Positions 1-5,579 of a stretch of 8,776 nt of DNA are shown one piece after another (within the stretch, counting starts at the first letter, position 1; every line of letters starts with the position of its first letter). Made by a program: the position numbers and the translations under genes. The notes under the pieces are model-generated. The model saw nothing but the letters and a program-made list of their open reading frames with translations. It did not search any database and was not told where the DNA came from. This DNA is from Dehalococcoidia bacterium UBA7891 (GTDB lineage: Bacteria > Chloroflexota > Dehalococcoidia > Lucifugimonadales > UBA826): assembly GCA_002500485.1 (NCBI GenBank), contig DLRJ01000093.1, positions 638-9,413 of the forward strand, given 5' to 3'.

Positions 1-87
1 GAAGTCCGCCTCTACAACCGTGCCCTCTCAGCAGATGAGGTGAAGGAACTCTACCTGTTCACCTCAGCCTTTCCACCGGCAGAGTGA
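1..87 (+). CDS. C-terminal end of a LamG/concanavalin-like domain protein (partial)
   Basis: The first 28 codons are open from the window edge and end at a TGA. The visible residues include EVRLYNRALSADEVKELY, the usual closing strand and helix of LamG-like jelly-roll domains (Concanavalin A-like lectin/glucanase superfamily). In such repeats an x-V-R-x-Y-N-R-A-L-S-x-x-E-I/V motif ends the domain. These proteins are usually large and secreted or surface-anchored and bind carbohydrate or other surface ligands. Only the last strand is visible, so total size, other domains and the ligand are unknown. The protein stops about ten residues after the domain, which suggests that LamG is its last domain. 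Codons here are richer in G+C than in the centre of the window. A hairpin starts 12 bases after the stop. Confidence 0.75.
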   Translation, partial: EVRLYNRALSADEVKELYLFTSAFPPAE

Positions 88-98
88 GAAGGGATTCA

Positions 99-129
99 GG
101 CATCACGCTTTGAAAAAGGCCATGATGCC
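99..129 (+). terminator. Hairpin just downstream of the LamG gene, terminator-like but without a T-run
   Basis: GGCATCA (99-105) is exactly complementary to TGATGCC (123-129). The stem can continue inward through GC-TTT paired with AAA-GGC, leaving a small GAA loop, so almost the whole 31 bases can fold. The position, 12 bases after the stop codon, suits a transcript 3' end. No run of T follows, so it is not a classical intrinsic terminator. It could instead be a stabilising 3' hairpin or a REP-like repeat. Confidence 0.45.
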
Positions 130-142
130 ATACCCACTCCAA

Positions 143-225
143 GGGAACTGAAGTGACCCCATTTAAAAAATTTTCAAGTTCCCGAACCGAACACAGGGTT
201 CGGTAGAAACTTCAGAAATTCTGAA
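143..225. repeat. Cluster of three inverted repeats
   Basis: Three dyads follow one another. First, GGGAACTGAA (143-152) pairs with TTCAAGTTCCC (173-183) with one bulged base and an AT-rich 20-base loop. Second, ACCGAAC (186-192) pairs with GTTCGGT (198-204) around a 5-base loop. Third, TTCAG (211-215) pairs with CTGAA (221-225). The loop of the first contains GTGACCCCATTT, close to the arm of another inverted repeat at 5529-5540. They may be bidirectional 3' hairpins or the remnant of a small dispersed element. There are no T-runs. Confidence 0.35.
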
Positions 226-304
226 AATAGTCCGTCCAAGTGAATGAAAAGAGGAAATGGATCCCTTATCACTGCTTCATTGATGGATAAAGAAAGGACC
301 CCCC

Positions 305-718
305 ATGAAAAAAATAAAAACCCTGCTCGTTGTTTCGATTCTGCTGCTGGGCATCTCCCAGCCCCTGCGGGCGCAGTCGCTGGAGGTGGTCTTTAAAAAC
401 TCCCTCTGGGGGGCAGGCATCGGTGGGGTGCTCGGTCTTGCATCGTGGCTGATGACCGAGGATATGATGGCCAATGAACTGCGAATCCGGCTCATCCGCG
501 GTTCGGCTTTTGGAGCCCTGGCTGGAGTGGGTTATGGTTTATGGGAAGTCAATCGGGGAAGCAGCAGCATGAGTGCGGAGATGGAACCTGCTCCTGCCGT
601 GGCAGAATACGATGCCTCACGGAAACGTCTGATTCTTCAACCCGTCCTACCCCGTCTGGCCTTCCAGGAGGAAAATCTTCCAGGCTGGCGATGGGACGTG
701 ATGCGCATACGGTTCTGA
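305..718 (+). CDS. Small exported protein with glycine-zipper segments, unknown function
   Basis: This is a 137-residue protein starting at ATG 305, with AAAGGA about six bases upstream. Residues 1-24 are a clear Sec signal peptide: a basic MKKIK start, a leucine/valine-rich core, and a likely cut after LRA before QS. There is no lipobox cysteine. Two Gly/Ala-rich hydrophobic stretches follow, around residues 36-50 (WGAGIGGVLGLASWLM) and 66-80 (GSAFGALAGVGYGLWEV). These resemble glycine-zipper helices, which pack tightly in membranes. The last 55 residues are polar with many prolines and end in an Arg-rich tail (WDVMRIRF). I do not recognise the family. It could be a periplasmic or outer-membrane-associated structural protein. 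It stands alone, between the hairpin cluster and a gene-poor stretch. Confidence 0.75.
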   Translation: MKKIKTLLVVSILLLGISQPLRAQSLEVVFKNSLWGAGIGGVLGLASWLMTEDMMANELRIRLIRGSAFGALAGVGYGLWEVNRGSSSMSAEMEPAPAVAEYDASRKRLILQPVLPRLAFQEENLPGWRWDVMRIRF

Positions 719-1108
719 AGGAAGGAGAAAATTAAACGGTTTTCGTGGAAAAAATTAAAAGTCATGTATATTCTTAAGAATCAAATGCCTAAGTCGTTTT
801 TTTTGTGGGTTGACCCAAAGAAAAAAATCCTTTTCCCAGTACTAATAAAATCCATCAATATTTGAGTGGTAGATATTTCATGGGGACCTCACTAAATCTA
901 TTACTTCCCCCACGGTATTCCCCAACAACTTATGGAATTTACAGGGTAACCTAGGGTAGTTGCGTTCTTAAGGGTCCTTGATTCGCAACCCTTCCAGGCT
1001 GTTTTTTGGCTAACCACATTATGTATCGAAGGGCAACCCCTTGGGCCGTGGGACAAGAGATTGTCATACCACGCTGGGAGTAATTTTATGAGGCAGTCAA
1101 CTTCTTGA
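719..1108. other. Gene-poor stretch with several dyads, otherwise unexplained
   Basis: I see no convincing gene in these 390 bases. The left half is AT-rich, with a palindrome ATTCTTAAGAAT at 770-781. At 797-827 TGGGT-TG-ACCCA is flanked by a T-run on its left and an A-run on its right; because the T-run precedes the stem on both strands, it does not read as a normal terminator. The right half (about 880-1080) is richer in G+C and foldable: GGGGA (882-886) with TCCCC (906-910); AGGG-TAG-TTGCG (953-964) with CGCAACCCT (984-992); and CCCACGG (909-915) with CCGTGGG (1046-1052). It could be the decayed end of a mobile element, the 3' region of the MFS transcript, or an unknown RNA. Confidence 0.25.
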
Positions 1109-2338
1109 TTAATCAATTTTTCTTGCCCCTCGATTGCCATAATAGATTGCAACCGGACCAAGACAAACCATTAAAGCAAGTGAAATAAATCCTAATCTCC
1201 ATCCAAAGGGTGCTGTTTCACCTCCACCAAGATCAAGCATATATCCAAAAATAACTGGACCAATGAACCCGCCAAAAAATCCGACCAGAGAATAGAACGC
1301 CATCACCGTTCCCCTATGGGAGGGGTCCGCAGCATCTACCATTCCAGCGGTAATGATAGCTGAATCTGCGGCTACAGTAATTCCATAAACCACTATGATA
1401 CCCAAAATCAAAAGAAAAGGAAGTGAGGCTGAAAAACCAAGTGCGGTTGATACTACAGCGGATCCAAACATAACAATCCGTAATACCTTGAGCTTGCCAA
1501 AACGCCTAGCCGCTTCATTGCCAAGGATGGAGGCCGGAACCGCTAGCAAAGTGACTGTAGAGGCAATCGTTCCAATTCCAAGAGAATTTGCCAATATTCC
1601 TGAATGATGCATTCCTTGGGAGAAAGTTAGAAATGCAATGATCCAGGTATAAAACCCCATAATTTCCGCAGTGTGGGCTGAATAAGCTATCGTAAAACCG
1701 ATCACTTTACGATTTGCTAAAATAGGAAGTAAATCAAACAGACTTCTGTCAGTTTTTCTCTCTGTTTTCAATGGTGCTTCAGGTATGATCACCCAAACCA
1801 TCAGCACAGCGATGGTAGGACCGATTGCCGAAAACATCCAAATCCACCTCCAACCTAAATATGTGTTTAAGTTAGTTCCATAACTCAGAGATAAGGCAGC
1901 ACCAACATAAAAAAACGAGGTATACCATGCAACAGTTCGACTTTGGGCTGATTTGGGAACAATATCTGTCAGAAGTTTCAAACCTGGCATATAAGTTCCC
2001 GCCAAACCAATCCCTTGAACGCATCGCCAAAGGGCTGCTGACCAAAAACCTCCTGCAGTTAATGCAAACCCAAGGGGAGCAATGATGGTTAACACCATAG
2101 AAAACATATAGATTTTTTTAGGATCAATCCGGTCAGTGAGATTGGATAGCGGCCAGATGGCAACCAAATAACCGAAGTAATAGATACCACCAATCCACCC
2201 AGCAGCTCCACTGGTTAGGTTCCAGCGTTCTATAAAATCAGGAATCATTGCTGGCCAGAGATTGTATCCCACCATTCCCAAAATCTGTGCGAGGCACATC
2301 GTCCCCACCAGAAAACTTATATGTCCTGAACTATTCAT
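1109..2338 (-). CDS. MFS family transporter, substrate unknown
   Basis: This 409-residue protein has the length and hydrophobic pattern of a 12-helix major facilitator superfamily permease. GYLVAIWPLSNLTDRIDPKK (about 56-75) sits between helices 2 and 3 where MFS motif A lies, although the motif is degenerate. WRCVQGIGLAGTYMPGLKL (about 104-122) matches the helix-4 region (motif B area), and the polar stretch at about 186-211 is the usual central cytoplasmic loop between the two six-helix bundles. The start at 2338 has CAGGAATA just upstream, and the stop is a TAA. It would act in the inner membrane by secondary transport. It is a single gene, back to back with an AT-rich region, and not in an operon with the formamide genes. 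A role in moving small nitrogen compounds or organic acids would be guesswork. Confidence 0.88.
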   Translation of the reverse strand: MNSSGHISFLVGTMCLAQILGMVGYNLWPAMIPDFIERWNLTSGAAGWIGGIYYFGYLVAIWPLSNLTDRIDPKKIYMFSMVLTIIAPLGFALTAGGFWSAALWRCVQGIGLAGTYMPGLKLLTDIVPKSAQSRTVAWYTSFFYVGAALSLSYGTNLNTYLGWRWIWMFSAIGPTIAVLMVWVIIPEAPLKTERKTDRSLFDLLPILANRKVIGFTIAYSAHTAEIMGFYTWIIAFLTFSQGMHHSGILANSLGIGTIASTVTLLAVPASILGNEAARRFGKLKVLRIVMFGSAVVSTALGFSASLPFLLILGIIVVYGITVAADSAIITAGMVDAADPSHRGTVMAFYSLVGFFGGFIGPVIFGYMLDLGGGETAPFGWRLGFISLALMVCLGPVAIYYGNRGARKID

Positions 2339-2361
2339 TATTCCTGAAATATACTGGATCT

Positions 2362-2390
2362 TTTTGAACGATTAAGATTCAACCTGTCAA
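2362..2390 (-). promoter_or_regulatory. Possible promoter of the MFS gene
   Basis: On the minus strand a perfect TTGACA (2390 to 2385) lies about 50 bases upstream of the MFS start. The hexamer 17 bases later is TCAAAA, a weak -10. The position is right, but the -10 match is poor, so this is only a candidate. Confidence 0.3.
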
Positions 2391-2578
2391 AGAAATCAAT
2401 ATTTTCACAACTATGGAATCAATAAATTCAACAATCCAAGTTCCTTCTACTTTTATCAATATTTATGTGAATAAAAAAATATTATAAAAATGGGTTGGAA
2501 AGAGGGAAAGTACGGATGAGGAAACAAATAATCTTATATATTTTGGAGATTATAGTTTAAAAATCATCGTCTTTCTCA
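2391..2578. other. AT-rich intergenic stretch, no gene
   Basis: This stretch is strongly AT-rich, with no coding frame I can support. It carries the 10-base direct repeat ATCAATATTT at 2395-2404 and 2455-2464. It also has a 7-bp perfect dyad, ATAATCT (2528-2534) with AGATTAT (2547-2553). Neither has an obvious role. Confidence 0.4.
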
Positions 2579-2773
2579 TTGCTCTATCGGAGAAAAAACT
2601 GGAGCCTAAGAGATAAAACACTCCATTTACTTGAAATGCTTTTAAAAAGTAACTATGAAGGGGGAGGAAGAAAAATCCATAGCGTTATGTTGAAAAAAGT
2701 GAATACTCAAAGAAAAACAATGTCATTTAAAGACATCATGTTTAATTTTGATATACGGCCTCAAGAAACTTAA
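2579..2773 (+). pseudogene. Possible decayed C-terminus of a second formamidase
   Basis: A 64-codon open frame begins at a TTG without a visible ribosome binding site, so it is unlikely to be expressed as an intact gene. Its end reads FNFDIRPQET. The intact formamidase in this window ends with FDFDIRP, a segment typical of that family's C-terminus. Over these seven codons the DNA differs at three bases (2741-2761 against 4730-4750). Two differences are silent third-position changes and one gives Asp to Asn, a pattern that favours true homology over chance. Further upstream LEMLLKSNYEG can be laid on IEYLKKFGYSG of FmdA, with Glu, Leu, Lys, Tyr and Gly in register, and the distance from there to FDIRP is about nine residues shorter than in FmdA. 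The remainder does not align. It may therefore be a relic of a duplicated fmdA, but a chance match is not excluded. Confidence 0.3.
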
Positions 2774-2941
2774 ACGCTAAAAATTACCTGATCCTTGAAC
2801 CTACCTATTGGAGATAGTGATCTAAATTAGAATGAGTTTGAGTCTCATTGGTTTATCAAATGAAGCTATAGAATCTCATTCATAAACATCAAGCCACTAA
2901 GTATCACCCGTTTTAAAGAACGATTGTGAAATCAAGAATTG
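2774..2941. repeat. AT-rich spacer with repeated AATGAG/CTCATT dyads
   Basis: AATGAG (2831-2836) can pair with CTCATT at 2844-2849, and GAATGAG (2830-2836) with CTCATTC at 2875-2881, so two alternative hairpins share one left arm. This lies beyond the 3' end of the minus-strand regulator and could form part of its transcript end. No T-run follows in that direction. Nothing else is visible here. Confidence 0.25.
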
Positions 2942-3304
2942 CTAAACAAGTTTTTTATACTCTATTGCTTCGTGCAATTTACCTAATTCTGTTAAATTCA
3001 TATCTCCTGAAAGAAGAGAATTGAATATCATTTCATATCGTTTATTTTCAGCCTCCAGCCTTTTTATATATTTCTCCTTGTATTCCGATTCTGAATCACT
3101 TGGAATCTCTCTGCCAAGAATTAGCCAATCTGTAGACAATGATTCAATCCTGCAAAAATTGATTAAATATTTATAAGGAATCGATTCTTTTTTTTTATAC
3201 TGATACAATTCCTGTCTGTTTATTCCTAGATGACGTGCTAAATCAGCATCTGATTTAATATTTAGATGTAGCTTCGCACGTTCCAATATCGGTTCTAAAT
3301 CCAT
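2942..3304 (-). CDS. CI-repressor-like HTH regulator, likely controlling the divergent formamide genes
   Basis: I place the start at the ATG at 3304 because AAGGA lies eight bases upstream (3313-3317). The frame can be extended to a TTG at 3349, which has no ribosome site. The resulting 120 residues begin directly with the fold of the phage CI-repressor HTH family (PF07022-like). DADLARHLGINRQELYQYKK (about 19-38) holds the helix-turn-helix, and the Ser-Thr-Asp-Trp-Leu-Ile-Leu-Gly stretch (about 57-64) matches that family's closing motif. Residues 71-95 are highly charged and look like a coiled coil, and a short helical tail follows. No LexA/CI-type peptidase domain is present, so self-cleavage is unlikely. 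It is transcribed away from fmdA across a shared, highly symmetrical control region, the usual layout for an autoregulated local regulator. The effector is unknown. Assignment as the fmd regulator is inferred from position. Confidence 0.8.
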   Translation of the reverse strand: MDLEPILERAKLHLNIKSDADLARHLGINRQELYQYKKKESIPYKYLINFCRIESLSTDWLILGREIPSDSESEYKEKYIKRLEAENKRYEMIFNSLLSGDMNLTELGKLHEAIEYKKLV

Positions 3305-3398
3305 AAAATTTGTCCTTACTGTTTCCTTTGTCTGGAGTTGGTTGCCCAATTCTGGGCCCGATCAGACACTGAGTTCCTATAAATAATTGATTTTCCAT
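3255..3398 (-). CDS. Possible 47-codon leader ORF overlapping the regulator start
   Basis: On the minus strand AAAGGGAG is followed after about seven bases by an ATG at 3398. This opens a 47-codon frame that runs out of frame over the first 50 bases of the regulator gene. Its Shine-Dalgarno is stronger than the regulator's own. The encoded peptide (MENQLFIGTQ...) resembles nothing I know. The same Shine-Dalgarno-ATG arrangement is mirrored on the plus strand at 3517-3533 because both lie in the arms of an inverted duplication. It may be a translated leader that couples to the regulator, or simply a relic of that duplication. Confidence 0.2.
   Translation of the reverse strand: MENQLFIGTQCLIGPRIGQPTPDKGNSKDKFYGFRTDIGTCEATSKY
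3344..3357 (-). other. Small hairpin in the regulator leader
   Basis: GCCCA (3344-3348) pairs perfectly with TGGGC (3353-3357) around a four-base loop. It lies in the transcribed leader of the minus-strand regulator, about 40 bases before its start codon. Its role is unknown. Confidence 0.3.
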
Positions 3399-3446
3399 TA
3401 AAATTCTCCCTTTGATTAGTCAGATTAAAATAATGTAATTAATATA

Positions 3447-3475
3447 TTGACATTTGTAATTTCTTATATTACAAA
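3447..3475 (+). promoter_or_regulatory. Candidate fmdA promoter
   Basis: TTGACA (3447-3452) is a perfect -35. Seventeen bases later comes TACAAA (3470-3475), an acceptable -10. Transcription would start near 3482 and leave a leader of about 110 bases before fmdA. The mirror-image copy on the minus strand has TTAGTA as -35 and the same TACAAA, so it should be weaker. A second AT-rich -10-like block, TATATT, lies at 3482-3487. Confidence 0.5.
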
Positions 3476-3476
3476 T
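3452..3476. promoter_or_regulatory. Central 9-bp dyad, probable regulator operator
   Basis: ATTTGTAAT and ATTACAAAT are perfect inverted copies separated by seven bases (TTCTTAT). The dyad fills the space between the -35 and -10 of the candidate fmdA promoter and overlaps the mirrored promoter of the regulator. A dimer of the adjacent HTH protein bound here would block both. The two-turn spacing of half-sites suits a dimeric CI-like protein. Binding by that protein is inferred. Confidence 0.5.
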
Positions 3477-3516
3477 ACTAATATATTACATGTTAATCTT
3501 ATATGCAAGACCTTAG

Positions 3517-3539
3517 AAGGGAGAATGCCAATGAATTAA
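3517..3539 (+). promoter_or_regulatory. Shine-Dalgarno with a minimal upstream ORF in the fmdA leader
   Basis: AAGGGAG (3517-3523) precedes ATG CCA ATG AAT TAA (3525-3539). The second ATG is at the ideal seven-base spacing and would give a two-codon ORF. This is a good ribosome site that leads nowhere, about 55 bases before the true fmdA start. It may be a relic of the duplicated leader or may tune translation. Confidence 0.3.
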
Positions 3540-3592
3540 ATCAGATCATATTTTGTATATCAATCTCTTACAACACAATTTAAGGAGATATC

Positions 3593-4804
3593 ATGCCTAA
3601 AACCTTATTAGATGTAGATTTAAACAATGCTAGAGTTCCGCAGATACACAATCGATGGCATCCGGATATTCCAGCGATGGCATCAGTCAATCCCGGAGAC
3701 ACCTATCGATGCGAATCGATTGATTGGACTGGCGGCCAAATTGGAGATAACGAATCTGCAAATGACGTACGTGACGTTCAATTGACCCAGGTTCACTATC
3801 TCACTGGGCCTGTTCATGTCAATGGAGCTCAACCCGGTGATTTGTTAGTGGTCGACATTGCTGACATTGGGATGTTGCCTGATTCAGAATGGGGTTTCAC
3901 AGGAATTTTTGATTTTGAAAATGGTGGTGGTTTTCTCTGCGATCATTATCGAGATGCGGGAAAAGTCTGTTGGAATTTCGAAGGCGTGTATGCCAAAACA
4001 CGACATATTGATAATGTTAAATTTGCAGGATTGACTCATCCTGGATTGATTGGCTGTGCACCTTCCATGGAACTGCTTGAAGAATGGAATCGTCGAGAAG
4101 CCAAACTAATTGCGACGAATCCTGATCGGGTTCCACCTTTGGCTGCGCCTCCAACGACAGAAAATGCATGGATGGGGCAGATGAAAGGTTCCGATGCCGA
4201 AAATGCTGCGAAAATAGCTGCGCGAACGGTCCCTGGCAGGGAACATGGTGGCAACTGCGACATTAAAAATCTTTCACGTGGTTCAAAAGTTTATTTCCCG
4301 GTTTACGTGGAAGGAGCCAAGCTTTCATTTGGTGACATACACTTTTCTCAAGGAGATGGTGAGATATCTTTTTGCGGTGCTATAGAAACTGCGGGTTGGA
4401 TTGATTTCCACGTCGAATTGATCAAGGGAGGTGTTGAAAAATATGGCGTCAAAAACCCGATCTTCAAACCGGGGCCCGTTGAACCACGCTATTCAGAATA
4501 CCTTGTCTTCGAAGGAATTTCTGTTGATGAACAGGGAGATCAGCACTATATGGATGCAACTGTTGCCTATCGCCAGGCTTGCTTGAACTGTATTGAGTAC
4601 TTGAAAAAATTTGGTTACTCAGGAGAACAAGCCTATATGCTGCTTAGTACAGCTCCGGTAATAGGAATGGTTAGTGGAATTGTGGACATTCCAAACTCAG
4701 TCTGCACACTTGCATTACCGACGGAAATTTTTGATTTTGATATCCGTCCTAATTCCAATGGACCTGTATCGGGGAATCGTGGAAGTGCACTGGTTTGTAG
4801 TTGA
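3593..4804 (+). CDS. fmdA: Formamidase (FmdA/AmdA acetamidase-formamidase family)
   Basis: This 403-residue protein closely fits the FmdA_AmdA family, whose Methylophilus-type formamidases are about 400 residues long. It has no signal peptide, so it acts in the cytoplasm, hydrolysing formamide to formate and ammonium; other short amides are possible. Family landmarks are in order: a ligand-contact region near the start (WTGGQIGDNESANDV, about 45-59), a THPGLIGCAPS block near 148-158, EHGGNCD at 217-223, GDIHFSQGDGE at 247-257 and FDFDIRP close to the C-terminus. The acidic and histidine residues of the GDxHxxQGDGE block are the most conserved of the family and probably line the active or metal site. 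The start has TAAGGAG five bases upstream. It is the first gene of a three-gene unit with a channel and FmdB, behind the palindromic control region. Acetamide cannot be excluded as substrate. Confidence 0.93.
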   Translation: MPKTLLDVDLNNARVPQIHNRWHPDIPAMASVNPGDTYRCESIDWTGGQIGDNESANDVRDVQLTQVHYLTGPVHVNGAQPGDLLVVDIADIGMLPDSEWGFTGIFDFENGGGFLCDHYRDAGKVCWNFEGVYAKTRHIDNVKFAGLTHPGLIGCAPSMELLEEWNRREAKLIATNPDRVPPLAAPPTTENAWMGQMKGSDAENAAKIAARTVPGREHGGNCDIKNLSRGSKVYFPVYVEGAKLSFGDIHFSQGDGEISFCGAIETAGWIDFHVELIKGGVEKYGVKNPIFKPGPVEPRYSEYLVFEGISVDEQGDQHYMDATVAYRQACLNCIEYLKKFGYSGEQAYMLLSTAPVIGMVSGIVDIPNSVCTLALPTEIFDFDIRPNSNGPVSGNRGSALVCS

Positions 4805-4860
4805 TCATATAAATATTAGAAAAGTTCATTGGGACTTTAGCTAATATTGCTTAATTAACA

Positions 4861-4934
4861 GGGGGGTTGTTCTAAGCCATAATATCAGTGCCTTTTAGGT
4901 CACTAGAAAAGCACATTATTATTTGCAACCCTCC
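4861..4934 (+). other. Long imperfect hairpin between fmdA and the channel gene
   Basis: The 74 bases can fold almost end to end. GG-G-GGGTTG (4861-4869) pairs with CAACCC-T-CC (4926-4934), including one G-T pair. ATAAT (4879-4883) pairs with ATTAT (4915-4919). GTGC-TTTT (4888-4896, one bulge) pairs with AAAAGCAC (4907-4914), around a ten-base loop. No T-run follows, so it is not an ordinary terminator. It could cap the fmdA message and lower expression of the downstream genes, or be a miniature inverted-repeat element. Confidence 0.5.
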
Positions 4935-4963
4935 TTTCACAAATCAATCGCAGAAAGGTTCAT

Positions 4964-5470
4964 ATGGCAAATGTAATGCTGTTTTATGTAGGTGCTGTGT
5001 TGTTTTGCAATGGTCTATGGTTGCTCGGCCAAATTGAAGACAAAGAAATCAAGGTGATCGATACATTTGTTGGTGGTTTAGGCCTTGTTATCTGTTTGTT
5101 GCTTCTACTTGCAGGCACTCCAGGAGATTTTAAGCTTGCAGCACAACTTCTGCTTTTTGCCTTTACCTATCTATGGGTTGCATGGAATAGGGTAACAGAA
5201 GCAGATGGACGTGGGTTGGGGTGGTTTTGTTTGTTTGTTGCAGTAACAGCAATTCCAACCGGCTATATAGTTCAACAAGGAGCAACTACGACTTTTGGAA
5301 TGTGGTTGGCTTTAGATTGGTACGCGTGGGGTATCCTTTGGTTCATGTTTTTCCTCCTGTTGGTAATGAAAAAAGATATTGGCAAAATAACAGGTTGGGT
5401 AACTCTGCTTCAGGGTATTTTCACGGCATGGCTGCCAGGATTCCTTTTACTCGAAGGCTTAATTAGTTGA
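4964..5470 (+). CDS. amiS: AmiS/UreI family short-amide or urea channel
   Basis: The protein is 168 residues, almost entirely hydrophobic, with six predicted membrane helices at about 3-24, 31-52, 57-77, 85-105, 111-135 and 142-165. FTYLWVAWNR (about 67-76) and the N-terminal VGAVLFCNGLWLLG pattern are typical of the AmiS/UreI family. That family includes AmiS from amidase operons and the urea channel UreI of Helicobacter. Members of about 170-200 residues form oligomeric inner-membrane pores for urea and short aliphatic amides. The start has AGAAAGG upstream at usable spacing. Its place directly after formamidase argues for formamide entry. In well-known formamide systems uptake is by an ABC transporter with a porin, so the channel version is a simpler, passive solution. 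It has no long periplasmic loop, so acid gating as in UreI is not suggested. Confidence 0.88.
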   Translation: MANVMLFYVGAVLFCNGLWLLGQIEDKEIKVIDTFVGGLGLVICLLLLLAGTPGDFKLAAQLLLFAFTYLWVAWNRVTEADGRGLGWFCLFVAVTAIPTGYIVQQGATTTFGMWLALDWYAWGILWFMFFLLLVMKKDIGKITGWVTLLQGIFTAWLPGFLLLEGLIS

Positions 5471-5477
5471 TCGTACA

Positions 5478-5541
5478 TGAGGGGTCATTCTGATTTATTA
5501 ATCACCAAGATCTAAGTATAGACAATTTAGAAATGACCCCA
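5478..5541. repeat. Imperfect inverted repeat between the channel gene and fmdB
   Basis: GGGGTCATTCT (5481-5491) is complementary, with one bulge, to AGAAATGACCCC (5529-5540). Adding the flanking bases, the ends read TGAGGGGTCATT and, on the other strand, TGGGGTCATTTC. The 37-base interior is AT-rich and uncoding. It lies eight bases after the channel stop and ends about 30 bases before the fmdB ribosome site. It may be a 3' hairpin or a miniature inverted-repeat relic. Confidence 0.4.
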
Positions 5542-5579
5542 AATCCATAAACAGGTATTTTATAAATGTAAGGAGAAAA

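Larger units (their letters stand above)
3403..3526. repeat. Long inverted duplication between the regulator and fmdA
   Basis: Read outward from the centre near 3464, both arms carry the same blocks in the same order. These are ATTACAAAT, AATATATTA (one version slightly longer), TTACAT or ACAT, TTAATCT, and AAGGGAGAAT, followed just outside by AATG and AAATCA. The inner 9-mers are at 3452-3460 and 3468-3476. The outer 10-mers are at 3403-3412 (as ATTCTCCCTT) and 3517-3526. The two dyads share one centre to within half a base, and the distance from inner to outer block is 48 bases in one arm and 49 in the other. The arms differ by a few substitutions and small gaps. The whole intergenic region therefore looks like two head-to-head copies of one promoter-leader unit. 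Confidence 0.75.

Noticed and set aside
541..735. 64-codon frame overlapping the small exported protein
   Set aside because: It is out of frame with a gene that has a signal peptide and ribosome site, and its translation is not protein-like.
797..827. T-run, TGGGT/ACCCA stem and A-run considered as an intrinsic terminator
   Set aside because: The T-run precedes the stem on both strands, so neither direction has a stem followed by T residues.
901..1161. 86-codon open frame on the minus strand overlapping the end of the MFS gene
   Set aside because: It overlaps the well-supported MFS C-terminus out of frame, has no convincing ribosome site and matches nothing I recognise.
3305..3349. N-terminal extension of the HTH regulator from a TTG at 3349
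   Set aside because: The extra 15 residues lie outside the domain and the TTG lacks a ribosome site. The ATG at 3304 has AAGGA at good spacing.
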